A stretch of DNA of 64,000 bases from the NCBI GenBank assembly GCA_900609035.2, contig UXAT02000045.1, positions 1 to 64,000 of the forward strand, written 5' to 3'. Source of the stretch: Candidatus Defluviicoccus seviourii. GTDB lineage: Bacteria; Pseudomonadota; Alphaproteobacteria; Rhodospirillales; Defluviicoccaceae. This document shows, one piece after another, positions 36,889-46,054 of the stretch; positions within the stretch are counted from its first letter, which is position 1, and every line of letters starts with the position of its first letter. The position numbers were made by a program, and so were the translations under genes. A model generated the notes under the pieces. It had not been told where the DNA came from, did no database searches, and saw only the letters and a program-made list of their open reading frames with translations.

Positions 36889-37896
36889 CTAGACACCGGG
36901 CAGGGTCGCCGGGATGGTGCGCAGCGCAAACCAGGCGTGCCGCCGCTCAAGCCATTGGTACCACTCGGCCAAACCGTCGCCGCGGGTCGCCGAGACGGCA
37001 ATCGCGTCGATCCCCGGATTGACCTGGCGCGCGTAGGTGAGGCAGCGCTCGACGTCGAACGCCACATGCGCCAGCAGGTCGACCTTGGTCAGCAGCAGGA
37101 GATCGGCGGAGTAGAACATGGCCGGGTACTTGAGCGGCTTTTCTTCGCCCTCGGTGACCGACAGCAGCACCACCTTGTGCGCCTCGCCCAGATCGAAGCC
37201 GGCGGGGCAGACGAGATTGCCAACGTTCTCAATGAACAGCAGCGAATTCTCAGCCGGTGAAAGCCGCTGATAGGCATCGCCGATCATGCGCGCGTCGAGA
37301 TGGCACATCGCGCCGGTGTTGATCTGCAGCGCGCGCACGCCGGTGGCGCGGATCCGCTCGGCATCCATGCTCGTCTGCTGGTCGCCTTCGATCACCGCCA
37401 GCGGCCGCTGCCCGCGCAGGTCCAAGATGGTCTTGACCAGCAGCGTCGTCTTGCCCGACCCCGGCGAGGAAACGAGGTTGAGGGCAAAGATGTTGCGGCG
37501 TTTGAACGCTTCGCGGTTCGCGGCCGCGAGCCGGCTGTTTGCTTCCAGCAGGTCGCGCTCGAGCCGGATCAGGCGGCCGGCGCCGCCCTTCACTTCCGCG
37601 AGTCCAACCGGGCTTTGGGAATAGTCGAGCGTCTCGCCCGCTGCCGGCTGATGGGGATGAACGTGGCCGTGCGCGTGCCCGTGCGCGTGGTGATGGTCGT
37701 CGTGGTCGTGGTGATGGTCGTGCGTATGCGGGTGACTATGGTCGTGCCCATGGTCATGCGCATGCGAGTGGCCATGGTCGTGCGCATGCGAGTGGCGGTG
37801 GGCATCGGCCGCTGTGCCTGCCGGTTCGGCGGCCCCACCCGCCTCTGCTGTCGCAGCCCGATCCGGTCCGATGCCGCATCCGCAGACCGTACACAT
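36889..37896 (-). CDS. hypB: Hydrogenase/urease nickel-incorporation GTPase HypB
   Basis: 335 residues from the ATG at 37896, whose A is shared with the hypA stop (TGATG); a GTG one codon earlier is possible. The N-terminal MCTVCGCG is the high-affinity nickel site. Residues about 30-80 form a His/Asp-rich stretch (HSHAHDHGH and similar) that can store nickel. The SIMIBI GTPase domain has SSPGSGKTTLL, EGDQQTSMDAERI and NLVCPAGFDLGE, and TKVDL for guanine. Works with HypA to insert Ni into the hydrogenase large subunit. Confidence 0.95.
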   Translation of the reverse strand: MCTVCGCGIGPDRAATAEAGGAAEPAGTAADAHRHSHAHDHGHSHAHDHGHDHSHPHTHDHHHDHDDHHHAHGHAHGHVHPHQPAAGETLDYSQSPVGLAEVKGGAGRLIRLERDLLEANSRLAAANREAFKRRNIFALNLVSSPGSGKTTLLVKTILDLRGQRPLAVIEGDQQTSMDAERIRATGVRALQINTGAMCHLDARMIGDAYQRLSPAENSLLFIENVGNLVCPAGFDLGEAHKVVLLSVTEGEEKPLKYPAMFYSADLLLLTKVDLLAHVAFDVERCLTYARQVNPGIDAIAVSATRGDGLAEWYQWLERRHAWFALRTIPATLPGV

Positions 37897-38237
37897 CACT
37901 CCACCTCGAGTTCAGTAACCCGCATCTCGTCGCCGCCGCTGATTTGCAGTTCGTAGGTGCCGCACTGCGGGCATGGCGCATAGCGCTCGGCGATGCAGAC
38001 GGTTTCGCCACAGTTGAGGCACCACGCCTGACCGGTGAGGCGCACGACATCGAGCCGGGCATTTTCCGCCAGCGTGCCGCGGGTGACGACGGTAAAGCAG
38101 AAATCAAGCGCGTCTGGCGCGACACACGAAAAGGCGCCGAGCTCAAGCCGCACGGCCTTGACGCGCCTGAAGTGACGTGCCTGCGCTTCACTCGAAAGGA
38201 CGCCGAGCAGGCTCTCGCAAAGCGAGAGTTCGTGCAT
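37896..38237 (-). CDS. hypA: Hydrogenase nickel-incorporation protein HypA
   Basis: 113 residues from ATG 38237 with GGAGGAG upstream. The N-terminal MHELSLCE contains the His2-Glu3 nickel site; CLNCGE and CPQCG form the structural zinc site. First gene of the hyp operon. Delivers nickel together with HypB. The upstream extension in this frame is ignored because MHE must be N-terminal. Confidence 0.95.
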   Translation of the reverse strand: MHELSLCESLLGVLSSEAQARHFRRVKAVRLELGAFSCVAPDALDFCFTVVTRGTLAENARLDVVRLTGQAWCLNCGETVCIAERYAPCPQCGTYELQISGGDEMRVTELEVE

Positions 38238-38407
38238 CCTACTCCTCCCAGCTTGACGGGCGCTCTCGTTCCGGCGCCAGCCCCAGGCCGGCGCCGCGCT
38301 CATTGGGCGGCCCGCTTGTTGCCGGCAGTTTAGCGCGTTTCGCCAGCCAAGGCTCTCTCTTTATGTGCAGCCGGTCGGAGCCGCCTTTGATTCGTCCCGT
38401 GCCAGCG

Positions 38408-41257
38408 CTAAGGCCTCTCCCCGACGTGCTCGAGGATCACGGTCGCCAACGGCGGCAACGTCAGCGACAGCGCGTACGGGCGACCATGCATCGGCTCGTC
38501 GACCGTTGTCACGCCGCCCTCATTGCCGATGTTGGCACCACCGTACTTCTCGGAATCGGTATTGACGCGTTCGGCATAGAAGCCCGGTACCGGCACGCCG
38601 ACGCGATAGTTTCGCCGTGCCACCGGCGTAAAGTGGGCGACGACGACGACGGTACCGCTTCCGTCGCGGGATTGGCGCACGAACGACACCACGCCCTGAT
38701 CGGCATCGTTGCAATCGATCCAGGAGAACCCGTCCGCCTCGCAGTCGAGCTCATGGAGCGCCTTCGCCGACCGGTAGAGGTGGTTGAGATCGCGCACCAG
38801 GCTCTGAATGCCACCATGCAGGGGCTCGCCGGCGACGTGCCAGTCGAGGCTGATGTCAGAATTCCATTCGCGTTCCTGAGCGAACTCATCGCCCATGAAC
38901 AAGAGCTTCTTGCCGGGATGGCCATAGAAAAAGCCGTAGTAGGCGCGAAGATTGGCGAACCGTTGCCAACGGTCGCCCGGCATCTTGTGCAGCATCGAGC
39001 CGCGGCCATAGGCGACATCGGTGTAGGATAGCGGGAGGATGGCGTTCTCGTCGAACACCTTGGTGGCGCCGTGGATCAGTTCGTCGTGGTAGTACTTCCG
39101 ATGCACGGGGTTGCGCGACATGTAGCGGAGCGTGTCGCGCTTCCAGTCCAGGTTCCACCGAAAGCCGAAGCCAAGGCCGCCCAGGAAAGTCGGGTGTGAC
39201 AGCCGCTGCCAGCCCGAGTTGTCCTCGCCGATCGTGAAGATGCCCTTATAGCGTTCGTAGGCCTTTTCGTTCAGCCGGCGCAGGAAATCGACCGCTTCCA
39301 GGTTTTCGTGACCGCCGAACCGGTTGGCGGTCCACTCGCCGCGATGGCGGCCATAGTCAAGATAAAGCATCGCCGGCAGCGACGACACGCACAGGCCGTC
39401 GATGTGATAATGCTCCATCCAGAACAGCGCATTGCTGATCAGGTAGTTGCTGACCTCCCGCCGGCCGTAATCGTAGTTGAGCGTGTTGGTCGCCGGATGC
39501 TTGCGGCGCTGCGGATCCGGGTGTTCGTAGAGGTGCGTGCCATCGAAGCTGCGCAGGCCGTGTGGATCGTCCGAGAAGTGGTTCGGGACCCAGTCGAGGA
39601 TGACGCCGATGCCGACCTGGTGGCAGCGGTCGACAAAATATTGGAGGTCGGCCGGCGTGCCCCAACGGCTGGTCGGGGCATAGGGAACGAACGGCTGGAA
39701 GCCGAGCGAGGCATCGAAATCGAACTCGTTGATGGGCAGCAGTTCGACATGCGTGAAGGCCATGTAGTCGAGGTAGCCCACCGCCTCGTCGGCCAGCTCA
39801 CGATAGGTGAGCGGCCGGTTGCCGTCCTCGGGTCTGCGCCGCCAGGAGCCGATATGCAGCTGGTACACGGAGATCGGGCGCCGGCGCGGATCCTCCGTGC
39901 TGCGCTTTTGCATCCACTCCCTGTCACGCCAGGCATGGCGGCTGAGATCGCAGGCAATCGCCGCCGATCCCGGTGACGGCTCGACGAAAAAGGCATACGG
40001 GTCGCACTTGTCGGGCAGGCGGACGCCGGTCGGAGTCTTGATCTCGTACTTGTAGAGCTCGCCCGCACCAACACCGGGGATGAAGATCTCCCAAACGCCG
40101 CAGTCATGCCGGAGCCGCATGCCATGCCGGCGGCCGTCCCAATCGTTGAAGCTGGCGATCACGCTGACCCGCACCGCGTTCGGTGCCCAGACGGCGAAGG
40201 CGAGGCCGGCAACACCATCGAGCGTCAGGGGGTGAGCGCCGAGCATGTCGTAGCTGCGGAAATGATCGCCCTCGGCCAGAAGCTGGACGTCCTCATCGGA
40301 CAGGACCGGCGGGAAGCGGTAGGGGTCGTCGATGTCGATGCGGCCGTTCGCGGTCTCGAGGCGCAGGCGATAGGCAAAGGGTGCCGAACGGCCATCGATG
40401 GCGGCGGCGAACAGCCCTTCTTCGCGCACCCGCTCAAGAGTGGCCACCACCTCGCCAGTTGCCCGATCCACGACCGCAACGCTCTTTGCCTGCGGCAGAA
40501 AGGCGCGCAGCACGAGCCGGCCGCTGGGCTGCAGGCTGTGCAGACCGAGGAAGGAAAACGGATCGCGGTGGTCGGCCGAAAGGATGGCGGCAACGTCACC
40601 GTCGGGCGCCAATTCGGCCGGCGACAGGGGCGGCAGCTTGGGTGCGGCCGGTGCAGCCGAAGCCGGTGCAGGCGGAGTCGGTGCTGGCGCTGGCGCAGCC
40701 TTCGCAGCAGAGGTCGGTGCTGTGGTCGCAGCCGGAACCGATGGCGCAGGCGGGGTCGGCACTGGTGCTGCCTTCGCAGCAGGAGCTGTCGGCGCCACCG
40801 CCGGAGCCGGTGATGCGGCTGGAAGCGGTTTCTGCGCGGCCTGTGGCGCCGCCCTGGCCGGGCCGGCCGCTTCGACCCGCGGCGCCGGTGCAGGTGCCGC
40901 AGGCTTGGCTTCAAGCTTGGGCCCGGGTGTGGCTTCGGCCGCGGGTGCAGGCTTCGATTCGGGCTTGGGGCTAGTCGAAGCGGGCGCAGGCGGAGCCTTC
41001 ATCGCGGGCGCGCTCGACGATGGCGCAGCCACTTTCGGCGCGGCAACCGCCGGTGAGGCCGGAACCGTCGGCGCCGAAACGGCTGGCGCCGGAGCCACTG
41101 GCGCAAGCGCTGCTGGCGCCGGCGAGGACACCGCGTTACCGGCGGCAGTGGCCGGTCCGGCCGGACTCTTGCTGGCGCTGCTCGTGCTCGCTTCAGCACC
41201 TGCCTTAGTGCCCGCCTTGTTGCCTGCCCCTCCGCCTGATCGTCCCTTAATCGCCAT
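38408..41257 (-). CDS. GlgB-like GH13 protein with degenerate catalytic site and Ala/Pro-rich N-terminal arm
   Basis: 949 residues from ATG 41257 (AGGG eight bases upstream; a GTG three codons earlier is possible). Residues about 1-220 are an Ala/Pro/Lys linker. The rest follows E. coli GlgB at a constant offset of +220: N-terminal domains, GH13 barrel (VILDWVPNHF, NYDYGRREVSN, GGLGFGFRWNLDWKRDTL) and C-terminal domain (SLTLPPLATVILEHV). Active-site residues differ: Tyr300 is Phe520, Arg403 is Cys623, nucleophile Asp405 is Ser625, His525 is Tyr745 and Asp526 is Thr746. Asp335, His340 and Glu458 equivalents remain. It is probably not a branching enzyme; a glucan-binding or regulatory role is possible. 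It is divergent from glgP. Confidence 0.85.
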   Translation of the reverse strand: MAIKGRSGGGAGNKAGTKAGAEASTSSASKSPAGPATAAGNAVSSPAPAALAPVAPAPAVSAPTVPASPAVAAPKVAAPSSSAPAMKAPPAPASTSPKPESKPAPAAEATPGPKLEAKPAAPAPAPRVEAAGPARAAPQAAQKPLPAASPAPAVAPTAPAAKAAPVPTPPAPSVPAATTAPTSAAKAAPAPAPTPPAPASAAPAAPKLPPLSPAELAPDGDVAAILSADHRDPFSFLGLHSLQPSGRLVLRAFLPQAKSVAVVDRATGEVVATLERVREEGLFAAAIDGRSAPFAYRLRLETANGRIDIDDPYRFPPVLSDEDVQLLAEGDHFRSYDMLGAHPLTLDGVAGLAFAVWAPNAVRVSVIASFNDWDGRRHGMRLRHDCGVWEIFIPGVGAGELYKYEIKTPTGVRLPDKCDPYAFFVEPSPGSAAIACDLSRHAWRDREWMQKRSTEDPRRRPISVYQLHIGSWRRRPEDGNRPLTYRELADEAVGYLDYMAFTHVELLPINEFDFDASLGFQPFVPYAPTSRWGTPADLQYFVDRCHQVGIGVILDWVPNHFSDDPHGLRSFDGTHLYEHPDPQRRKHPATNTLNYDYGRREVSNYLISNALFWMEHYHIDGLCVSSLPAMLYLDYGRHRGEWTANRFGGHENLEAVDFLRRLNEKAYERYKGIFTIGEDNSGWQRLSHPTFLGGLGFGFRWNLDWKRDTLRYMSRNPVHRKYYHDELIHGATKVFDENAILPLSYTDVAYGRGSMLHKMPGDRWQRFANLRAYYGFFYGHPGKKLLFMGDEFAQEREWNSDISLDWHVAGEPLHGGIQSLVRDLNHLYRSAKALHELDCEADGFSWIDCNDADQGVVSFVRQSRDGSGTVVVVAHFTPVARRNYRVGVPVPGFYAERVNTDSEKYGGANIGNEGGVTTVDEPMHGRPYALSLTLPPLATVILEHVGERP

Positions 41258-41715
41258 CAATCGCACCCTAATCTCGGTTATCTTTCGACCGCGGTCGCCA
41301 CCGGTCGGCGCCAGGACAGAACAAGGCGAGCCAAGACGGCCGCACTGACAGCCGTACGTCCGACGACACCTCCGCCTGCGGTGCCTAAGGCATCCCGCCG
41401 GCTAAGGCCCGTACGACAGTCGTCTGCTTTTAGCCCGGAAGCGCGCTGGTTGTGAAGACCGTTGGCCCGAAGTATGCGTGCCGAGCCGTGCCATGGCCCA
41501 TACGGCTGGTCCCGGCCGCAAAAACCGACTCTTTGAGCCGATCCATGTTTGCGGCTATGGTGGTCGGATGCCAAGGAGGCGCGTGGTCGCGGTCAACGGG
41601 CGCGCACGTGTGTTGCGCGCACCGCCCGAGGGAGGAGTTGCGCAATTCAGGCGAGTCCGGCTGGTGTTCGCTCAATAAACGTTTTCGATGTTAAACCAAA
41701 ACAGGGAGAGTTTCT
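41258..41715. promoter_or_regulatory. Divergent intergenic region between the GlgB-like gene and glgP
   Basis: About 460 bases without a credible gene, expected to drive both directions. The perfect 12-base palindrome CGACCGCGGTCG lies at 41286-41297, 30 bases upstream of the GlgB-like ATG, with a related CGGTCGG nearby. A strong ribosome-binding GGGAGAG at about 41703 serves glgP. Promoter boxes could not be assigned with confidence. Confidence 0.35.
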
Positions 41716-44250
41716 ATGGCAAAAGCGGAGGCAACGGCCAAGTCTGCGCCCGATCCAAAGGACTCGGCAGTCCTGGTTGCCGATCAAATCGGCATGGACG
41801 TCGACGACTTGGTCAAGAGCTTCTATTTTCACCTGACATGCACGCTTGCAAAGGACGAATACTCAGCTACTGATCAGGATCGTTACCAGGCGCTGGCGCT
41901 GGCAGTACGCGACCGCCTGGTTGGTCGCTGGATTCATACGCAGCAGGCTTACCATCGCGAGAAGGTCAAGCGGATTTGCTATCTTTCGCTTGAGTTCTTG
42001 ATTGGTCGTGCGATGGGCAACAACGTCATCAATCTGCTGCTTGAGGACAAATGCCGCGAGGCGATGCGCCGCCTTGGCCTTGACTGGGATCAGTTGCGCG
42101 ACGTCGAGGTCGACGCCGCGCTTGGCAATGGTGGCCTCGGACGACTCGCCGCCTGCTTCCTTGATTCAATGGCGACCTTGCGCCTGCCGGGCATCGGCTA
42201 CGGCATTCGCTACGACTACGGCGTATTCAAGCAGTACATCGAGAATGGCTACCAGATCGAGGAGCCGGACAACTGGCTGCGCTTCGGCAACCCGTGGGAG
42301 GTGCCGCACCCGGAGCTGTCCTTCATCGTCAACTTCGAGGGGCGCGCCGAGCCGCGCACGGTCAACGGCGTCACACACTGGAACTGGGTCGGCACGCGGC
42401 CGATCGTCGGCATGGCCTTTGATACGCCGATCGTCGGCTACGGCGCCTACAACGTGAATAACCTACGGTTGTGGTCGGCGCGCGCCGCAGACGAGTTCCA
42501 TTTCACCGACTTCAGCCGCGGTTCCTATGTCGAAGCGGTCGAAGACAAGGTGATGGCGGAGAACCTGACCAAGGTCTTGTATCCGAACGACTCCGTCTAT
42601 GCGGGCCGCGAGCTGCGACTGCGCCAGCAGTACTTCTTCGTCTCGTGCTCGGTGCAGGACATCATCCGCCGCTTCAAGACCGACAACGACAACTGGCTCT
42701 CCTTCCCCGATAAGGTCTTCATTCACATGAATGACACGCATCCGGCGCTCGCGGTCGCGGAGCTGATGCGGTTGTTGATGGACAAGGAGGATCTCGACTG
42801 GGATATGGCGTGGGAGCTGACGCAGAATTCGACCGGCTATACCAACCACACGTTGTTGCCGGAAGCGCTCGAGAAATGGCCGGTCAGCATGTTCGAGCGA
42901 CTGCTGCCGCGCCACCTGCAGATCATCTACGAGATTAACAGCCGCTTCATCCGCAAGGTGGCGACGCGCTACCCGACCGATCTCGACCGTCTGCGGCGGA
43001 TGAGCCTGATCCAGGAGGAGCCGGAGAAGGCGGTGCGGATGGCGCATCTGGCCGTTGTCGGCAGCCGGTCGACCAACGGCGTCGCCGCGATCCACAGCCG
43101 CTTGTTGCGCGAAGGCCTGATGCGCGACTTCTCGGACCTCTATCCGGAGCGTTTCAACAATAAGACCAACGGCGTCACCCCACGGCGCTGGCTGTTGAAG
43201 GCGAATCCGAAACTCTCATCGCTGATCCGCGAAAAGATCGGCGACGGCTGGATCACCGACCTCGACCAGCTGCGCAAGCTCGAGGCGTTTGCCGGCGATG
43301 CTGCGTTCTGCAAACAGATCCACACCATCAAGCAGGCGAATAAGGCGGCGCTGGCGGATTTCATCAAGAACGAGCTCGACATCGACGTCGCGCCCGATTC
43401 GGTTTTCCAGGTTCAGGTCAAGCGAATCCACGAGTACAAGCGCCAGCTGCTGCAGTGCCTCTACATCGTTTCGCTCTATGAGCGCCTGAAGCGGGATCCG
43501 TCGCTCGACGTCGTGCCGCACACGTTCATTTTCGGCGGCAAGGCGGCGCCCGCCTACCAGATGGCGAAACTGATCATCAAGCTCATCCACCAGATCGCCG
43601 GCGTCATCAACTACGATCCCGCGATCAACGGCCGCATCAAGGTCGTCTTCATCCCCGATTATCGGGTGTCGCTGGCGGAAAAGATCATGCCGGCGGCGGA
43701 CGTCAGCGTGCAGATCTCGACCGCCGGGATGGAAGCGTCGGGAACCGGCAACATGAAGTTCGCCATGAACGGCGCGCTCACGATCGGGACGCTCGATGGC
43801 GCCAATATCGAGATCAAGGAAGAAGTTGGCGACGACAACATCTTCATCTTCGGCCTGACCGCCGAAGAGGTCGAGCAGTCGCGGCCGAGTTACAATGCCT
43901 ATCGCATCTATGAGCAGGATGACGATATCCGCCGCGCGATCGACCTGATCCGCAACGACTTCTTCAGCCTGACCGAACCCGGCGTGTTTCGCCCCATCGT
44001 CGCCAATCTCTTGGAGCACGGCGACTATTACATGAACCTTGCCGACCTGCGCAGCTTCATGACGGCGCAGGAACGCGTCGACCGAGCCTACCGCGACCAG
44101 CAAAGTTGGAGCCGCATGGCGCTTCTCAATATCGCCCGCACCGGCCGCTTCAGCTCTGATCGAACGATCGCCGAATATGCGCGCGACATCTGGAAGGTGC
44201 AGGCCGTCGACGTCACGGCGACAGCGGCGAAACCCAACCGCAAGGCCTGA
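41716..44250 (+). CDS. glgP: Glycogen (alpha-glucan) phosphorylase
   Basis: 844 residues, standard for the family. Releases glucose 1-phosphate from non-reducing ends using pyridoxal phosphate. Signatures: ALGNGGLGRLAACFLDS, HMNDTHPALAVAELMR, TNHTLLPEALE, RFNNKTNGVTPRRW, QVKRIHEYKRQLLQ and the PLP-binding lysine in EASGTGNMKFAMNG. Nothing is missing. It is followed after a GC-rich hairpin by glgA. Together with GlgA and the GH57 enzymes it allows rapid turnover of stored glucan. Confidence 0.97.
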   Translation: MAKAEATAKSAPDPKDSAVLVADQIGMDVDDLVKSFYFHLTCTLAKDEYSATDQDRYQALALAVRDRLVGRWIHTQQAYHREKVKRICYLSLEFLIGRAMGNNVINLLLEDKCREAMRRLGLDWDQLRDVEVDAALGNGGLGRLAACFLDSMATLRLPGIGYGIRYDYGVFKQYIENGYQIEEPDNWLRFGNPWEVPHPELSFIVNFEGRAEPRTVNGVTHWNWVGTRPIVGMAFDTPIVGYGAYNVNNLRLWSARAADEFHFTDFSRGSYVEAVEDKVMAENLTKVLYPNDSVYAGRELRLRQQYFFVSCSVQDIIRRFKTDNDNWLSFPDKVFIHMNDTHPALAVAELMRLLMDKEDLDWDMAWELTQNSTGYTNHTLLPEALEKWPVSMFERLLPRHLQIIYEINSRFIRKVATRYPTDLDRLRRMSLIQEEPEKAVRMAHLAVVGSRSTNGVAAIHSRLLREGLMRDFSDLYPERFNNKTNGVTPRRWLLKANPKLSSLIREKIGDGWITDLDQLRKLEAFAGDAAFCKQIHTIKQANKAALADFIKNELDIDVAPDSVFQVQVKRIHEYKRQLLQCLYIVSLYERLKRDPSLDVVPHTFIFGGKAAPAYQMAKLIIKLIHQIAGVINYDPAINGRIKVVFIPDYRVSLAEKIMPAADVSVQISTAGMEASGTGNMKFAMNGALTIGTLDGANIEIKEEVGDDNIFIFGLTAEEVEQSRPSYNAYRIYEQDDDIRRAIDLIRNDFFSLTEPGVFRPIVANLLEHGDYYMNLADLRSFMTAQERVDRAYRDQQSWSRMALLNIARTGRFSSDRTIAEYARDIWKVQAVDVTATAAKPNRKA

Positions 44251-44275
44251 AGCGGGCGCGTTGCCACCGCGGAAC

Positions 44276-44304
44276 GGGCGGGGCGCCTGCATCGCGCCCC
44301 GCCC
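44276..44304 (+). terminator. GC-rich hairpin after glgP
   Basis: GGGCGGGGCGC (44276-44286) pairs perfectly with GCGCCCCGCCC (44294-44304) around a seven-base loop, 25 bases after the glgP stop. No T run follows, so it may act as a partial terminator or mRNA stabiliser that sets the glgP to glgA ratio. Confidence 0.5.
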
Positions 44305-44534
44305 CAACGTCCGCGTGTGCATTTCGCAACAGAGCTTTTCTCGCGTCGCCAAAAAGGTTATGAACGTCGATCGTCTGGGTGCACTGCAGCAACATCGGTG
44401 CAGGTTCAGGCGAGCGCCTTCGTAAACGGGCTGCGGCGGCGCGAGGACGGCTCTTGCAACGGTTGCCGGGGAACAGGGTTCCCCCTGCCCCTCGGCGAAA
44501 ATTAACGCCTAACCACGTCAAGACACGGTTTCTC

Positions 44535-46007
44535 ATGTTCATTGTCATGGTTTCCTCTGAGCTCGCGCCGGTTGCCAAGGTTGGCGGCCTCGCTGATGTG
44601 GTTTTCGGTCTTAGTCGCGAGCTTGAGATACGCGGGCACGCCGTCGAGATCGTCCTGCCCAAGTATGACTGCATGTGGTACGACGAGATCTGGGGTCTGC
44701 ATAAGATCGCCGATAATCTCAGCGTTCCCTGGCACGGATCCTCGGTCAACTGCTCAGTCTGGTTTGGCTTCGTCCACGGCCGCAAGTGCTTCTTCATCGA
44801 GCCGCATTCGCAGGATAACTTCTTCCAGCGCGGTTCCTTCTACGGTTTCCATGACGATCCGATGCGCTTTGCTTTCTTTAGCAAGGCGACCATGGAGTTC
44901 ATGCTGAAGTTCGACAAGCGCCCCGATATCATTCACTGCCATGACTGGCAGACGGGCCTCGTGCCGGTGCTCCTGTACGAAATCTACGCGCGCCTCGGCA
45001 TGGATCGGCAGCGCGTCGTCTACACGATTCACAACTTCAAGCACCAGGGCGTGACCGGCGAGGCCGTGCTGTGGGGAACCGGCCTGTGCCGGCCAGAATA
45101 CTTTTTCCATTACGACCGGCTCCTGGACAACTTCAATCACACCGCCATCAACCTCATGAAGGGCGGCATTGTTTACTCGAACTACGTGGTCACCGTCTCA
45201 CCACACCACTCCTGGGAGGCACGCTTTACCGATCAGGGCTATGGGCTCGGCCAGACGCTCGCGATCCATCACTACAAGTTCGGCGGCATTCTGAACGGCG
45301 TCGATTACGACCTCTGGAACCCGGAAACCGATCGTTTCATCCCGTCGCACTTCAACGTCTGGAACGTCGAGGGCAAGTACGCCAACAAGGACGCGCTGCG
45401 CGAGCGGCTGTGGCTGCGCAAGGAGTTCAAGCCGATCGTCGCCTACGTTGGCCGCCTCGATGCGCAGAAAGGTGTCCATCTCATCCAGCACGCGCTGTTC
45501 CACGCGCTGGAGAAGGGGGCGCAGTTCGTGTTGCTCGGCACCGGTGGCGACCGCGGCATCAACAATCACTTCTGGCACTTGAAGCACTATTTGAACGAGA
45601 ATGCCGATTGCCATCTGGAGATCGGCTTCAACGAACAACTCGCGCACCTGATTTACGCCGGCTCCGACCTGATGATCGTGCCGAGCTTGTTCGAGCCATG
45701 CGGCTTAACGCAGATGCTGGCCATGCGTTACGGCAGCGTGCCGGTCGTGCGCGCCGTCGGCGGCCTGGTAGACACCGTGTTCGACCGCGATCATTCGGAC
45801 AAGCCGCCGGAACTCCGCTGCGGCTATGTCTTCCACGATGCCGACTTTCCCGCGATTGAGTCGGCGCTCAGCCGCTCGATCGGCTTGTGGTACAACTACC
45901 CGAAGGAGTTCCGCCGCCTCGTCACCAACGCGATGGCGATGGATTATTCCTGGGCGCAGTCGGGCACCCACTACCTCAATGTCTACGAACAGGTTCGCTG
46001 CAAGTAG
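44535..46007 (+). CDS. glgA: Glycogen synthase (ADP-glucose type, GT5)
   Basis: 490 residues from ATG 44535; upstream in-frame sequence overlaps the hairpin region and looks non-coding. The N-terminal motif is KVGGLADVV (family consensus KxGGL) after MVSSELAP. Other GT5 features are DIIHCHDWQTGLVPVLL, TIHNFKHQG, NGVDYDLWNP, YVGRLDAQKGV and the catalytic C-terminal VPSLFEPCGLTQMLAMRYGS with its Glu. It elongates alpha-1,4-glucan from ADP-glucose; the pyrophosphorylase GlgC is not in the window. The final codons and stop lie in a 28-base tandem duplication. Confidence 0.94.
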   Translation: MFIVMVSSELAPVAKVGGLADVVFGLSRELEIRGHAVEIVLPKYDCMWYDEIWGLHKIADNLSVPWHGSSVNCSVWFGFVHGRKCFFIEPHSQDNFFQRGSFYGFHDDPMRFAFFSKATMEFMLKFDKRPDIIHCHDWQTGLVPVLLYEIYARLGMDRQRVVYTIHNFKHQGVTGEAVLWGTGLCRPEYFFHYDRLLDNFNHTAINLMKGGIVYSNYVVTVSPHHSWEARFTDQGYGLGQTLAIHHYKFGGILNGVDYDLWNPETDRFIPSHFNVWNVEGKYANKDALRERLWLRKEFKPIVAYVGRLDAQKGVHLIQHALFHALEKGAQFVLLGTGGDRGINNHFWHLKHYLNENADCHLEIGFNEQLAHLIYAGSDLMIVPSLFEPCGLTQMLAMRYGSVPVVRAVGGLVDTVFDRDHSDKPPELRCGYVFHDADFPAIESALSRSIGLWYNYPKEFRRLVTNAMAMDYSWAQSGTHYLNVYEQVRCK

Positions 46008-46048
46008 GCACGGCGGCCAAGTTCGCTGCAAGTAGGCGCAGCGGCGCG
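45993..46048 (+). repeat. 28-base tandem duplication across the glgA stop codon
   Basis: GTTCGCTGCAAGTAGGC occurs at 45993-46009 and again at 46021-46037, each followed by a similar GCGGC-rich tail, giving a period of 28 bases. The second copy repeats the last codons (Val-Arg-Cys-Lys-stop) downstream of the true stop. It does not change the protein. Confidence 0.7.
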
Positions 46049-46054
46049 ATCCGA

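Noticed and set aside
37600..37820. Low-complexity GTG/CAT repeats on the plus strand as a regulatory repeat
   Set aside because: They encode the His-rich nickel-binding stretch of HypB on the minus strand.
38408..41257. Annotation as an ordinary active 1,4-alpha-glucan branching enzyme
   Set aside because: Overall similarity would give that name automatically, but the nucleophile and transition-state Asp residues are Ser and Thr, so the activity is not supported.
44379..44534. Upstream extension of GlgA by 52 residues
   Set aside because: The extension is Arg-rich and without resemblance to glycogen synthase; MVSSELAP near the N-terminus is the expected beginning.
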